Of a DNA stretch of 64,000 nt, positions 1 through 13,689 are shown in pieces. The notes under the pieces were generated by a model that saw only the letters and a program-made list of their open reading frames with translations, made no database searches and was not told where the DNA came from. Numbering within the stretch: the stretch's first letter is position 1; every line of letters starts with the position of its first letter. Source of the stretch: Alphaproteobacteria bacterium. Lineage in GTDB: Bacteria; Myxococcota_A; UBA796; GCA-2862545. Location: NCBI GenBank assembly GCA_020632875.1, contig JACKET010000003.1:1-64000 (forward strand). Direction: 5' to 3'. The position numbers were made by a program, and so were the translations under genes.

Positions 1-3000
1 GACCGCGTTCGCCGAGAAGTTCACGTCCGCACTGGGGTTCCGCCCCATCGACCATCCGTCCAGGAGACCCCGGTCGTCGTACGAGTAGCCGAACTCCGCC
101 TTGAAGAGGTTCCAGGAGGTGACCTGGTCAGAGGACTTCCAGCCCGTGTTCGTATAGAGGCTCCACACGAGCGCGTCGGTGGGCGAGCCCGAGAAGATCT
201 GGCGACCTTCGAAGTCGTAGTCGTATTCGTACCGCATCACCCCATCGAGCGAGGCATCGTTCTCGCGCTCGACCGAGGTCAGACGCCCGAGATCCCCCCA
301 CGGGGCGCTCTCGTCGTAGTAGAACCGGGTCTCTCCCGCCGGATCGGTGACCTTGTGTCGGACACCATTCCAGGTCAAGCCGCCCGCACTGTCCCAGACC
401 CACGTGTAGTTCTGCCAGCTCGAGGTGGTGGGATCCCAGACCTCCTTCAGGGTGGTGCGTCCGAGGGCATCGTAGGTCCAACGAACGCGGTCGTGCGCTT
501 CCCCCGCTTCGAAGGCCCGCACGACGCGCGGCCCTTCGTAGGCGTAGGCCCAGTATGGCTCTTCCGCCTGGCCCTGCGGTTGGCGATGCACATCCAGGAG
601 CCGCCCTGCGCCGTCGAACCGGTACCGGTGCGCATCCCCCTTCTTGTCGGCGAATCGGGTGACGCGGCCGCGGCCATCGTACTCGTAGCGACCGGTGACG
701 GCCGTGTTCCCCACGCCATTCTTGCCCTCGCGCACCTCCGTCGTGCGGCCATGCGTGTCGGCCACGACCTCCTTGAAGTACCCCTCGGCATCCGTGGTCC
801 GCTTCACGCCCGGAGCGGGGTTCGTGACGACTGCCGCCTCGGCGAGGTCCGTCCGGGTCCAGATCGGCGTGCCGAAAGCGTCGTAGTACGTCTCCTGGAC
901 GTAGTCGCTGAAGTCCAGGACGGGGCCACCCGGAACCTCGGCGGCTAGGCTGGTTCGCGGAGACGACTTCAGGAGCTCGTTGCCGTAGGCGTCGAACAGC
1001 GAGTGCTCGATGATGAAGGCGGAACCGGAGAAGTTTGGGCTCCAGGACTGGGCGACATCCCCGAAACCGTTCAGCACGGTGTAGCTCGTGCGGGGTATCG
1101 GAATGTGCTGATAGTTCTGCCCATACGTCACGGTCTCGGTGTAGTTCGGGACCGCATCGGTGAAGTAGCTCGTTCGAGAGACGAGCTCCGGCGTCTGCAC
1201 GTGAGCCCCGATCCTCGACGACTCCGTCTGGCGACCGAAGCTGTCGAGTACGAGCAACTCCTCGATACCGTTGGCGTCGGTCACGCTCACGACGCGACCC
1301 TGCTCGTCCAGCGACCGTTCCGTCACGTGGCCGACGGCATTTGCCTCTGCGGTTGCGACCGTCTCCCCGAAGCCGAACCCGTTGATGGTGTTTTCCACGA
1401 AAACATACGTGCCGTCCGCACCGACCACGTGCGCTGTGACTCCACGGGACGTACGGTCGAAGGACCACTCGAGCATGTCCGAGGCGGCGCAGAGATCCTG
1501 ATCCACAGGACCACCGCAGACACGCTGAGCAGTCAGCAGACCCCGCTGATGTGTGGCACCCCCGTATCCGCCGCCGTCGTATGCGAACTGGCCCTCCTCC
1601 ACCGTCACGAAAGCGGAGAGCTGATGGTCCCACGCGCGGGTCTGCTGCCGGGTGGGAACATAGTGACTGGGCGACTCGTTCCCGCCCACCGAGTTGTAGG
1701 CCCACTCGGTGAAGAACTCGATGCGCTCGGTGGTGTCGGAGGGGTTGTGGAGCACCTTGGTCGGCAGACCGACCGGGTTGCGCAACAACTCGACGGACCA
1801 CTCGCGACTCCCGGTCCCGTCCTCGGCGTACTCGATGAACGCCTGAGACTCGACCCACAGGTTGGGTATTTCGCCCAGCGGAATCGCGAGCGGATCAGAC
1901 GAGAACGTGGTGGAGCTCTCGAAGGTCGGCTGCAGATCGGCGGGCCCCATGGCTCCGGGTAGGTGCGTCCGCGCGTGGTCCGTTCGGACCACCACGTGAT
2001 CCGGCACCTGATGATCGCGTGCGAGCACGAACTCTGTGGTGGTCTCGGACCAGAGAACCTCGTCGAGCGGGCCTCCGACAGTCCTCGCGGTCTTGGAGTC
2101 CGTCGCCACGATCTGCTCGAAGCCGAGGCACTGCCCGAGCTCACAGACACCATCGCTGTACTCGATGTCGCGGACGGACCCCTGCTGGGTGACGGGATCC
2201 TGGATGGCGATGGAGGTCAGGAGGCTGCGACGCTCCACCATCGACTGGTACTGCGGGGAGCGCGCATCAAGGCCTCCGCGAATCCCCGACGGATACATGT
2301 ACGCCGAGGCGGTGTAGCCGAGGTCTGTCTGCGCTCCGGTCTCAACGGTGATGCGACGCAGCAACCCCGGAGGGGTCTCCTGGCCGAAGGTCACCCCCTT
2401 GGGGAAATACTCCTCCGGCTCGCCGAGGTGACTGACGTACCCGGCGTAGGGGACGACGAGGTCGAGCAGCCCGTCGTTGTTCCAGTCCTGTACCCGCCAC
2501 ATCTCCTGGCTGTGGGCCTGGGAGCCCCACACATCCGGGCGGAGGTCGTTGGGGTTCGCGTTGGCATCCTGGATCAGCCACTGGATGCCGTAGAACTCCT
2601 GAAGCGCCCGCGGCATCCAGTCCGGGAGCGCTCGGGCTGTCGAGAATCCGTCCCCGAGGTTGCGATACCAGACACCCGCTTGGGCATCCACGAAGTCCAC
2701 CCGACCATCGGCGTCCCAGTCCACGAGGTTCGAGAGGACGCGCTGGCCCCGGCGGAATGTTGAGTCTCCGGAACACCCACCGCTGATGGTGCCGCCATCC
2801 ACCCCGACCTGGAAGTCAGGCATTTCGGGGATGTCCCGATCGTACTGGGGCGGACCGTTCTCCACATTCCAAGTCCAACCAGGAAAGTTGAGCTGGTCCC
2901 AGTTGTTGGGAGTGCCGAATGGCTCGCCATCGCCGTTGGTGTCATCCTGTTCGTCAGGAATGCCGTCCTTGTCGTTGTCGGGAAGCTCGTCAGGATCCAC

Positions 3001-5326
3001 CGTCACAGTGATGGCATCGCTCCAACCCAGGATTCCATTGATGAGGTCCCCTCCCGAAACAGGATCCTCGAGTACAGGGACGTCGAATCCCGGCGCGCCT
3101 CCCGAAACTTGGCACTGCTGGACCTGATTCGCGCCCTCGTCGACCTCCGAGAGGAAGGGCACCGCGCCGCTCGGGATTGTCCAGATGGTCGCCGTGTCCT
3201 CGAACCGGGACCCCGTATTGTACCAGACCTGCCAGTTCTCACCCGGGATGCCGGAGGCGTGTTCCTTGATCGAGCCACACCACGAGTAGTCTCCCTCCGG
3301 GTACTGCTCTGCCAGATCGCAGGTGCGCACGAAGTCGACCAGCCCGTCGCCGTTCATGTCACGAAGGCCCGAGATGGCCATCGTCTTCACGACCCGGCCG
3401 GAATGGAACTCGCCGACATCATCTGGATCGTGAAGCTGGAGTCGTTCGGAGAGTGCGTCCACCACCAAGGAACCCGTTGGATTCCAGGACACGCTCTGTC
3501 CCGCCCACTGATGGCCTTCAACCGAGTAGTTGGGACCCTTGAGGTGGACCCGGATCTCACCGCTGGACACCTTGACGACATCCAACCAGCCATCGCCGTT
3601 CATGTCGAACAGCTCGATGTCGCCATCCAGCGCCCGCTTCGCCAACGGCACCTGTTCGACGATGTTCCCGTCGTTCACCAGCGTGCGCTCTGGGGAGCCC
3701 ACCGATGGGAATCCGACCGGCGGAGCGTACTCGACGGTGAATGCGTCTACGCGGCCCGCCCGGTACGTCACGTACCAGTGCGTCGAGAGTGAGCCATTCG
3801 CGTTCTGAGAGCAGTAGTCAGGGTTTCCCGCCGAGTACCCGTCCAGGATCACGGGCTGGTGGTCGGAGTCGATGATATCGAGGAGCCCATCCCCATCGAC
3901 ATCGACGTGAACGGACGCCCCGTACCGAGCGGTCTTCCCGTAGGGTTCGCCCGACGTAGCTGCACAGAGGCCCGAGATGGTGGTCGGATGGTCGAGCCCC
4001 GTCGTGCCAGCGAAACCACTGCCGTCCAAGCTGTACTTGTACTCCAGTGCCTCAGGAACGGGCCCCGAGGCCTCGTCGCGTACGAGCCAGTTCGTGTGGC
4101 TGGGCTCGTACAGTCCCCAGTCCCGCTGGGAGTAGGTGTAGGTGAAATCGGGCAGCCCGTCCCCAGACCGATCCACGACGGGCACGGTCTCCTTTGTCTC
4201 TGACAGGGTCACGCTGAAGACCGGATCCAGGTCGTCGTTGATCTGAAGCGGCGTCGTGGAGCGGTAGGAGAGGTGCTTCGGCGCTGCGGCCTCTACGACG
4301 GGCGCGACGGCGTTGGGATCCCAGTCCGTGTATTCGAGGGTCACCAGCGTCCGGTCGACGGGGAGCTCGACACTGCCCTCCCAGCGTGTCCCGTGAGCCA
4401 ACACAGCCGTCAGCAGCCGCCCGCGATCGGCCTCGGCCGTCGCCTCGATCTCGTAGGTGTTGCGCAGCTTGAACGCAGCGGAACCATCGAGGCGACTCTC
4501 CACGTGGATGCTGTCCAGCCACTGACCGCGCCAATCAGCAATGCCGTCCGCGAAATCGACGCTCGGATGCTGCCGGGCGACGTACTGAAAACCGACGCGG
4601 ACCAGATGCGGCTCCGTCATCCCGCCGGCGCAGCCGTCCAGAGTCGCGCATTGACCGCCGAACTCGATCGAGTCCAGGCGGCTTCCCGTCCACGTCAGGT
4701 CGATCTGGTTCCCCATCGCGTCGTTCACGCGAGTGGGGTGCCACGTCACCGGAGTCTCACCGGACCAGTCGATCCCGGCCCCCTGCCGGGGCTCGAGAGT
4801 CGTTGTCACCCCACCGCGGGAGAGGCGCCACTTGGGCACAGTGCCCTCGGTAAATCGCTCGATCCTGGCCTCGATGCTCCCGGACGAGCTGTAGCGCCAT
4901 TCCGTTCCCTCGCGCCAGATGTACCCATCCCACCGACACGCGGTGGGGCTCGTCGACATCGGCATAGGCCTGCGCAGCCACCTTTCGTGTGATGCGCTCG
5001 ATGGTGACCTGACCGTGGGTGACGCTCCACCCGCGGGCCACCCAGCTGTGCTCGTTGCCCGTGGATTGGTAGCCGAGGCCGACCGACGGGGCGAGGAGCG
5101 CAGCTGGCAGAGGAATGGGGACCGAGTACCCCGCGCCCCCACGGGCGTCCGCGGCAGCCGCGAATCGTGCCTGCTGAGCCCGTCGCTGAGAGGCCTCCAG
5201 GAGCTGGGACGCCGAGAGCGTCGTCCCGTCGCCTGTGAAGGAGAGATTGTTGAAGTTCCCGAGGTCATCCGCGACGGCGGAGTCCGTGAGAACCAACGAA
5301 AGGCCAGCAAGAAAGACGAACCGCAC
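1..5326 (-). CDS. SpvB/RHS-like secreted giant protein (3' partial, frameshifted)
   Basis: Likely exported carrier of the SpvB/TcdB-RHS family, whose members often deliver or encapsulate C-terminal toxins; that end lies outside the window. The proposed GTG start at 5326 follows a GGAGGG box and opens a signal peptide (VRFVFLAGLSLVL...AVA). An SpvB-like segment follows (PLPAALLAPSVGLGYQSTG). Then come at least six FG-GAP/VCBS calcium-binding-type motifs (DVDGDGLLDIID, DMNGDGWLDVVK, DWNNDGLLDLVV), a TcdB-middle-like region, and YD/RHS repeats near the window edge (YDGRGRVTRFADKKG, YDALGRTTL, YEYDYDFEGRQIF). The first ~132 codons are in one frame. The remaining ~1640 are open in another with no stop down to base 1, and an extra C in the CCC at 4929-4931 explains the switch (restores RVSVDGYIWREGTEW). 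Family call is firm; whether the gene is intact in the cell is not. Confidence 0.85.
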
Positions 5327-5553
5327 GGTCCCTCCGGGTCGAACCTCGGCGCAGGTCGCGGGCAGTATCCCGTGCCCACGATCCGCACGAACGCACAGCC
5401 TTTTCCACGAGGCCATCGCCGAACGACTCCGCCTAGGCCAGGCCCGTTCGGATCACGTTCGAGAATCCGATGGGGACGTATTGCCACACTCCCCGGCCGA
5501 TTCGATTCGAGCCGTGCGTCCGCGAAGCTCCGCCACCCGGATACCAGGTGCGG

Positions 5554-7782
<2,229 letters not shown>

Positions 7783-7875
7783 TCGGCGGACGCTCGACCC
7801 CACGGGAGCAGAACAGCGGCCTCCGGCCCCGGCGCAGCCCGAGCGGGCTCGCAGGCCGAATGCCGGGCTCGCAGC

Positions 7876-8889
7876 CTACTTGGCGACGATGAAGTGCACC
7901 CGGCGGTTCTTCGCGAGGGCTTCGGGCGTGGTGCCCGGATCGGCGGGCTCCTTCTCGCCACGACCGTCGACGATGAGCCGGTCGGCGGCCACGCCGCTGG
8001 CGACCAGCGCGTCGACCACGGCCTGGGCGCGGCGCACGGACAGCGTCTCGTTGTACGGGCCCCAGCCGCGGTAGTCGCCGTGCCCCTCGACCGTCACGCG
8101 CGAAAGGTCGGGGTGGTCGCGGAGGTACGCCGACACCGCGCGGACCACCGCCGTGGCGGCCTCGTCGAGCTTCGCGGAGTCGTCGGCGAAGTACACCGTG
8201 TCGCCCAGCATCCGGCCGCCGTTCGCGTCGCGGCCGCCGGGGATCGGCATGTCGACGAACACGTCCTGCGGCTCGGCGCCGACGGTGACCTCCATCTTCG
8301 TCTTCGCGCCGTTCGGCGTGCGGACGAGCACCGTGTGCGTGCCGCGCCCGAGCCGGACCTTGCCGTACCCGCGCTCGAGCACGGTGTCTTCGGTGGGCGA
8401 GCAGCCCGCCGGCTCGGACGAGAGCCACACGAGCTTGGCCGTGTCGACCGACTCGCCGAACGGGTCGCGCACCAGGAAGGTCACGTCGGACGCGAGCGCA
8501 GGCTGCATCTTGAGCCGCACCCGCCGGTACTCCTCGTCGATCTCGTACGTGCCGCGCGCGGCGTGGCAGCCGAGCCCGGCGACCACGTCGACCTTCGAGC
8601 CCGGCACGAGGTCGTCGATCCGGAGCATGCCCGTGCTGGACCGCTTGGTCTGACCGCCGAACATCGCGACCAGGGTGGCCTGTTCTTCGATCAGGGTGCC
8701 CGTGGTGGCGCCGAAGGTGATGCCGGAGAGCTGGTCGGGACAGCCGTCGGAGTCCATGAAGCCGTTCTTCGTCTCGGGGATGCGGACGCACGCGTCGTCG
8801 CGGTCGCGGATCCCGTCGTCGTCGAGATCGGTCTGGCCCCACAGCGGCTGCGCCAGGGCGGAGGAGAGAGCGAGGATCATCAGTGACAT
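7876..8889 (-). CDS. OmpA-family protein with thrombospondin type 3 repeats
   Basis: Predicted periplasmic or outer-membrane protein of 337 aa that would bind peptidoglycan through its C-terminal OmpA domain. An N-terminal signal peptide (MILALSSALAQ) is followed by acidic Asp-rich loops (DLDDDGIRDRDDAC, DSDGCPDQ) typical of thrombospondin type 3 calcium-binding repeats. The middle is a PEGA-like beta region. Residues ~222-337 match the OmpA C-terminal domain: VYFADDSAKLDE, then VEGHGDYRG...YNETLSVRRAQAV and a final NRRVHF. There is no N-terminal beta-barrel. The start is 35 bp from the divergent gene at 8925; TACATC lies 7 nt before the ATG and there is no Shine-Dalgarno, so the message may be nearly leaderless. 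Confidence 0.92.
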   Translation of the reverse strand: MSLMILALSSALAQPLWGQTDLDDDGIRDRDDACVRIPETKNGFMDSDGCPDQLSGITFGATTGTLIEEQATLVAMFGGQTKRSSTGMLRIDDLVPGSKVDVVAGLGCHAARGTYEIDEEYRRVRLKMQPALASDVTFLVRDPFGESVDTAKLVWLSSEPAGCSPTEDTVLERGYGKVRLGRGTHTVLVRTPNGAKTKMEVTVGAEPQDVFVDMPIPGGRDANGGRMLGDTVYFADDSAKLDEAATAVVRAVSAYLRDHPDLSRVTVEGHGDYRGWGPYNETLSVRRAQAVVDALVASGVAADRLIVDGRGEKEPADPGTTPEALAKNRRVHFIVAK

Positions 8890-8913
8890 GGCGCCTGATG
8901 TAGCCGCGTGCGG

Positions 8914-8919
8914 TAGGCT
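8914..8919 (+). promoter_or_regulatory. -10-like hexamer directly before the start codon
   Basis: TAGGCT with a 5-nt gap to the ATG at 8925 and no Shine-Dalgarno. If used as a -10 element, transcription would begin at about the start codon. The same arrangement recurs before five other genes in the window. No TTGACA-like -35 is visible at normal spacing. Confidence 0.4.
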
Positions 8920-8924
8920 GCGCC

Positions 8925-10189
<1,265 letters not shown>

Positions 10190-10193
<4 letters not shown>

Positions 10194-11050
10194 GGCGCGG
10201 GCCACTCCTGATGGTGGCCGCCAGCGCTTCGTTCACCGCGATGATCTCCTTCGTCAAGGTCGCGAGGGGCTGGGACATGCACACGCCGGAGCTGATGACG
10301 TGGCGCTCGCTCGCCGCGATCCCCGTGCTGTACCTGTTCTCGGGGCTCGACTGGCGGATCCAGCGGTGGGACCTGCTCTTCGTGCGCTGCGTCTTCGGCT
10401 TCTGCGCGATGTTCTGCTTCTTCAGCTCCACGGCCGGCCTCGGCATCGGCGAGCTGAACGTGCTCACGAAGCTCCAGCCGCTGTTCGTCGCCATCCTCGC
10501 GCCGCTCGTGCTCGGCCGCAGCGAGCGCGCGGGCCCCGAGGTCGTGGGCGCCCTGGCGCTCGGCATGCTCGGGACCATCGCGCTCGTCTGGCCCGTGCTC
10601 GGCGAGACCCCGGTGCGCTTCACGTCCGCGCTGTTCGGCATCGCCGCGGCGGTGTTCAGCGCCGCCGCGCACACCACGCTCCGCAAGCTCGGCGAGACCG
10701 AGCGCCCGACCCCGGTGGTCTTCTGGTTCCAGATCGCCGTCGGCATCGGGGCCATCGCGGGGACCTTCGCGTCCACGCCGGGCTACTCGATCCCCACGGT
10801 GTCGCGTCTGCCCCTGCTGATCGGCATCGGCCTCACCGCGCTCACCGGGCAGCTGTGGATGACGCGCGCCTACGCGATCGACCGGGCGGCGCGCATCGCG
10901 GCGGCGTCGTACGTCACGCCCCTCATGGGGTTCGCGGTCGATGCGGTGTTCTTCGACCTCGTCCCGACGATGTGGACCGCCGTGGGCGCCCTGCTCGTCG
11001 TCGCCGCGGGTGGCGTATTGTTGTGGAAGGACCCCGAGGAGGCGACATGA
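10190..11050 (+). CDS. EamA/DMT-family transporter
   Basis: Inner-membrane transporter of 286 aa with about ten hydrophobic segments in two EamA halves, the usual drug/metabolite transporter size. Recognisable segments include LLMVAASASFTAMISFVKVA at the start, the ELNVLTKLQPLFVAILAPLV region of the first half and AASYVTPLMGFAVDAVFF of the second. The substrate cannot be read from sequence; family members move amino acids, nucleosides or other small metabolites. The start is fixed by a 4-bp ATGA overlap with the preceding gene, and its own stop overlaps the next start in the same way, so translation is probably coupled along the unit. Confidence 0.9.
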
Positions 11051-11844
11051 GCGACATCGTCGAGGCCAGCGCGGACGGCGCGACGGTGCGCGTGCACCGG
11101 CTCGGCGCGACCGTGCTCTCGTACGTCCGCGGCGGGCGCGACCTGTTGTGGGTGAGCCCCAACGCGACGTACCTCGCGGGGGCCGCGATCCGCGGCGGCA
11201 TCCCCGTCTGCTGGCCGTGGTTCGCCAACGACCGGCCCGGCACGGCCCACGGCTTCGCGCGCACCCGCCTCTGGACCCCGCTGGACGCCCCCGAGGGCTG
11301 CGTCCGCATGGAGCTCCGCGAGGACGACGGGACGCTCGCCCAGTGGCCCCACCCGTTCCGCCTCGAGCTCACGGTCCGCGTCGGCCGCGCGCTCACCGTC
11401 ACGCTGCGGCACGAGAACCTCTCCACCGCCGAGGTCGTGTGCACCGGCGCGCTCCACACGTACCTCCGCGTCGACGACCTCGGATCCGCCCGCGTCCACG
11501 GGCTCGACGGCGCCGGCTACCGCGACAAGGTCCTCCAGGAGCGGTCCGTCCAGAGCGGTCCCCTCGCGATCGATCGCGAGATCGACCGGATCTACGCCGT
11601 GGCCGATCCCGTCGAGCTCCACGACGGACGACGCATCGTCCGGGTCGAGCACTCGGGCGCGACCGTGGTGGTGTGGAACCCGGGTCCCGAGGTCGCCGCC
11701 GCCAAGGCCGATCTCGGGGAGGGCGCCCACGCGCGGTTCGTGTGCGTCGAGGCCGCGGTCACGGGCGAAGAGGTCGCCACCATCGCACCCGGCGCAGCCT
11801 TCGAGCTCGACACCACGCTCTACGGGATAGACGACGCCCCATGA
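11047..11844 (+). CDS. D-hexose-6-phosphate epimerase-like (aldose 1-epimerase family)
   Basis: Cytosolic sugar mutarotase-like protein of 265 aa with no signal peptide. Galactose-mutarotase-fold features are ordered as in the YeaD/glucose-6-phosphate 1-epimerase group: an N-terminal GATVLSYVRGGRDLLWVSP, then IRGGIPVCWPWF, AHGFAR with the conserved His, and a C-terminal Glu region FVCVEAAV. The predicted reaction is interconversion of alpha and beta anomers of a hexose 6-phosphate. It is coupled by ATGA overlaps to the transporter before and the peptidase after. The exact substrate is inferred from family only. Confidence 0.9.
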   Translation: MSDIVEASADGATVRVHRLGATVLSYVRGGRDLLWVSPNATYLAGAAIRGGIPVCWPWFANDRPGTAHGFARTRLWTPLDAPEGCVRMELREDDGTLAQWPHPFRLELTVRVGRALTVTLRHENLSTAEVVCTGALHTYLRVDDLGSARVHGLDGAGYRDKVLQERSVQSGPLAIDREIDRIYAVADPVELHDGRRIVRVEHSGATVVVWNPGPEVAAAKADLGEGAHARFVCVEAAVTGEEVATIAPGAAFELDTTLYGIDDAP

Positions 11845-13643
11845 CCGAAGCCGATCCGAACGACCTGCACGCCACCGACGTGGTGTGGGACCTCGAACCC
11901 CTCCTCCACGGCGAATCGCCCGAGGCGATGCTCGACCGCGCCGAGGCGCTGGCCAACGGGCTCGCCGCGCACCGCGGCACGCTCGCCAGCCTCGACGCGC
12001 CCGCGTTCGCGGCGGTCCTCGGCACCCTCGAGGACATCCACGACCTGCTCATCCGGGTCGGGAGCCACGCGAACCTGACCTACTGCATCGACACGACGAA
12101 GCCCGAGCACGGCCGCGCGCTGCAGAACGTCGACGAGCGCTCGAACGCCATCGGCAAGGAGCTGCTGTTCATCGAGCTCGAGTGGGCCGCGATGAGCGAC
12201 GCGCAGGCCGAAGCCCTGCTCTCCCACGACGCGCTCGCGTTCTGCCGGCACTGGCTGCGCTCCGCCCGACGGTACCGGCCCCACCTCCTCACCGAAGCCG
12301 AAGAGCGCATCCTCGCCGACAAGGATCTCACCGGCTCCCGTGCGTTCGGGCGTCTGTTCGAAGAGCTCACGGCCCGCATGACGGTCGAGCTGGCGGCCGG
12401 CGGCGAGCCCCAGACCCTGCCGCTCGAGGTCGCGCTCTCGAAGATGATGCACGCCGACCGCGCCGTGCGCGACGACGCCGCAGAGGGCGTGTCCGCCGCG
12501 CTGAACGCGGGGCTGCACACCCGGGCCTTCATCTACAACACCCTGCTCGCCGACAAGTCGCTCGACGACCGCCTGCGGCACTACCCGACCTGGATCTCGT
12601 CGCGGAACCTCTCGAACGAGGCCAGCGACGCGAGCGTCCAGGCCCTCCTCGACGCGGTCCAGGCGCGCTACCCGCTCGCCCAGCGCTGGTATTCGATCAA
12701 GGCGAAGCTCCTCGGCATCGAGCAGCTCGGCGAGCACGACCGCTACGCGCCGCTCGCCTCCGTCGAGACCCGCGTGACGTGGCCCGAGGGCAAGCGCCTC
12801 GTGCTCGGCGCCTACGCGAGCTTCTCGCCCGCCCTCGCCGACCGCGCGCGGCGGTTCTTCGACGAGCGCCGCATCCACGCGCCCGTGCAGCCGGGCAAGG
12901 TGGGCGGGGCGTTCTGCACGTACACCACGCCACGGCTCCATCCGTACGTGCTGCTGAACTGGACGAGCACCGCGAACGACGTGCTGGTCCTCGCGCACGA
13001 GCTCGGCCACGCGCTGCACGGCGATCTGGCCCGCGAGCAGGGCGTGTTCCAGCAGAGCACCCCGCTCACGCTCGCCGAGACCGCCTCGGTGTTCGGCGAG
13101 ACCGTGACGTTCGCCAGCCTGATGGAGGCCGTCGACAGCGACGAAGCGCGCCTCGCGCTGCTGGGCCAGGCCATCGAGGGCAACATGGCGACCGTCTTCC
13201 GCCAGGCCGCGATGTGCCGGTTCGAGCACCGCGTGCACACCGAGCGGCGCGAGCAGGGCGAGCTGTCGGTCGACCAGCTGAACGCTGCCTGGCTCGACAC
13301 CCAGCGCGCGCTCTACGGCGACAGCGTCGCCCTCGGCGACCGGTACGCGGTGTGGTGGTCGTACATCCCCCACTTCTTCCGCACGCCCGGCTACGTCTAC
13401 GCGTACAGCTACGGCCAGCTCCTCGCCCTGTCGGTCTACCAGCGGTACCTCGAGGGCGGCGAGGCGTTCGTGCCGGCCTACCTCGACATGCTCGCCGCGG
13501 GGGGCTCGATGCCGCCGGCCGACATCGCGCGGCTCGTCGACTGCGATCTCGAAGACCCGGGCTTCTGGGACGCCGGGCTCGACCTCATCGCGCACCAGGT
13601 CGACGCGGCCGAAGACCTCGCCCGCCAGCTCGGGCGGCTCTGA
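11841..13643 (+). CDS. pepF: M3-family oligoendopeptidase (PepF-like)
   Basis: Cytosolic zinc metallopeptidase of 600 aa that would cleave short peptides. The catalytic motif HELGH spans residues 386-390 (AHELGHALHGDLA), followed by the usual downstream Glu helix (LAETASVFGE) and the substrate-binding YVYAYSYGQLLALSVY region near the C-terminus. The N-terminal helical domain (residues ~10-200) matches PepF family proteins; length is normal for the family. The start is set by the ATGA overlap with the epimerase gene. A short GC-rich inverted sequence without a T-run (13649-13663) follows the stop and could end the transcript. Confidence 0.95.
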   Translation: MTEADPNDLHATDVVWDLEPLLHGESPEAMLDRAEALANGLAAHRGTLASLDAPAFAAVLGTLEDIHDLLIRVGSHANLTYCIDTTKPEHGRALQNVDERSNAIGKELLFIELEWAAMSDAQAEALLSHDALAFCRHWLRSARRYRPHLLTEAEERILADKDLTGSRAFGRLFEELTARMTVELAAGGEPQTLPLEVALSKMMHADRAVRDDAAEGVSAALNAGLHTRAFIYNTLLADKSLDDRLRHYPTWISSRNLSNEASDASVQALLDAVQARYPLAQRWYSIKAKLLGIEQLGEHDRYAPLASVETRVTWPEGKRLVLGAYASFSPALADRARRFFDERRIHAPVQPGKVGGAFCTYTTPRLHPYVLLNWTSTANDVLVLAHELGHALHGDLAREQGVFQQSTPLTLAETASVFGETVTFASLMEAVDSDEARLALLGQAIEGNMATVFRQAAMCRFEHRVHTERREQGELSVDQLNAAWLDTQRALYGDSVALGDRYAVWWSYIPHFFRTPGYVYAYSYGQLLALSVYQRYLEGGEAFVPAYLDMLAAGGSMPPADIARLVDCDLEDPGFWDAGLDLIAHQVDAAEDLARQLGRL

Positions 13644-13689
13644 GGCCGGGCCGGGCTCCCGGCTGACGTCGGGATAGCAGGCGGAGCCG

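Noticed and set aside
128..1858. Minus-strand 576-aa open frame rich in Arg
   Set aside because: Out of frame with the SpvB/RHS coding sequence; composition typical of a GC-rich shadow frame.
7783..7875. Rho-independent terminator between convergent genes
   Set aside because: Only a weak AGCCC/GGGCT hairpin without a T-run; not enough to call.
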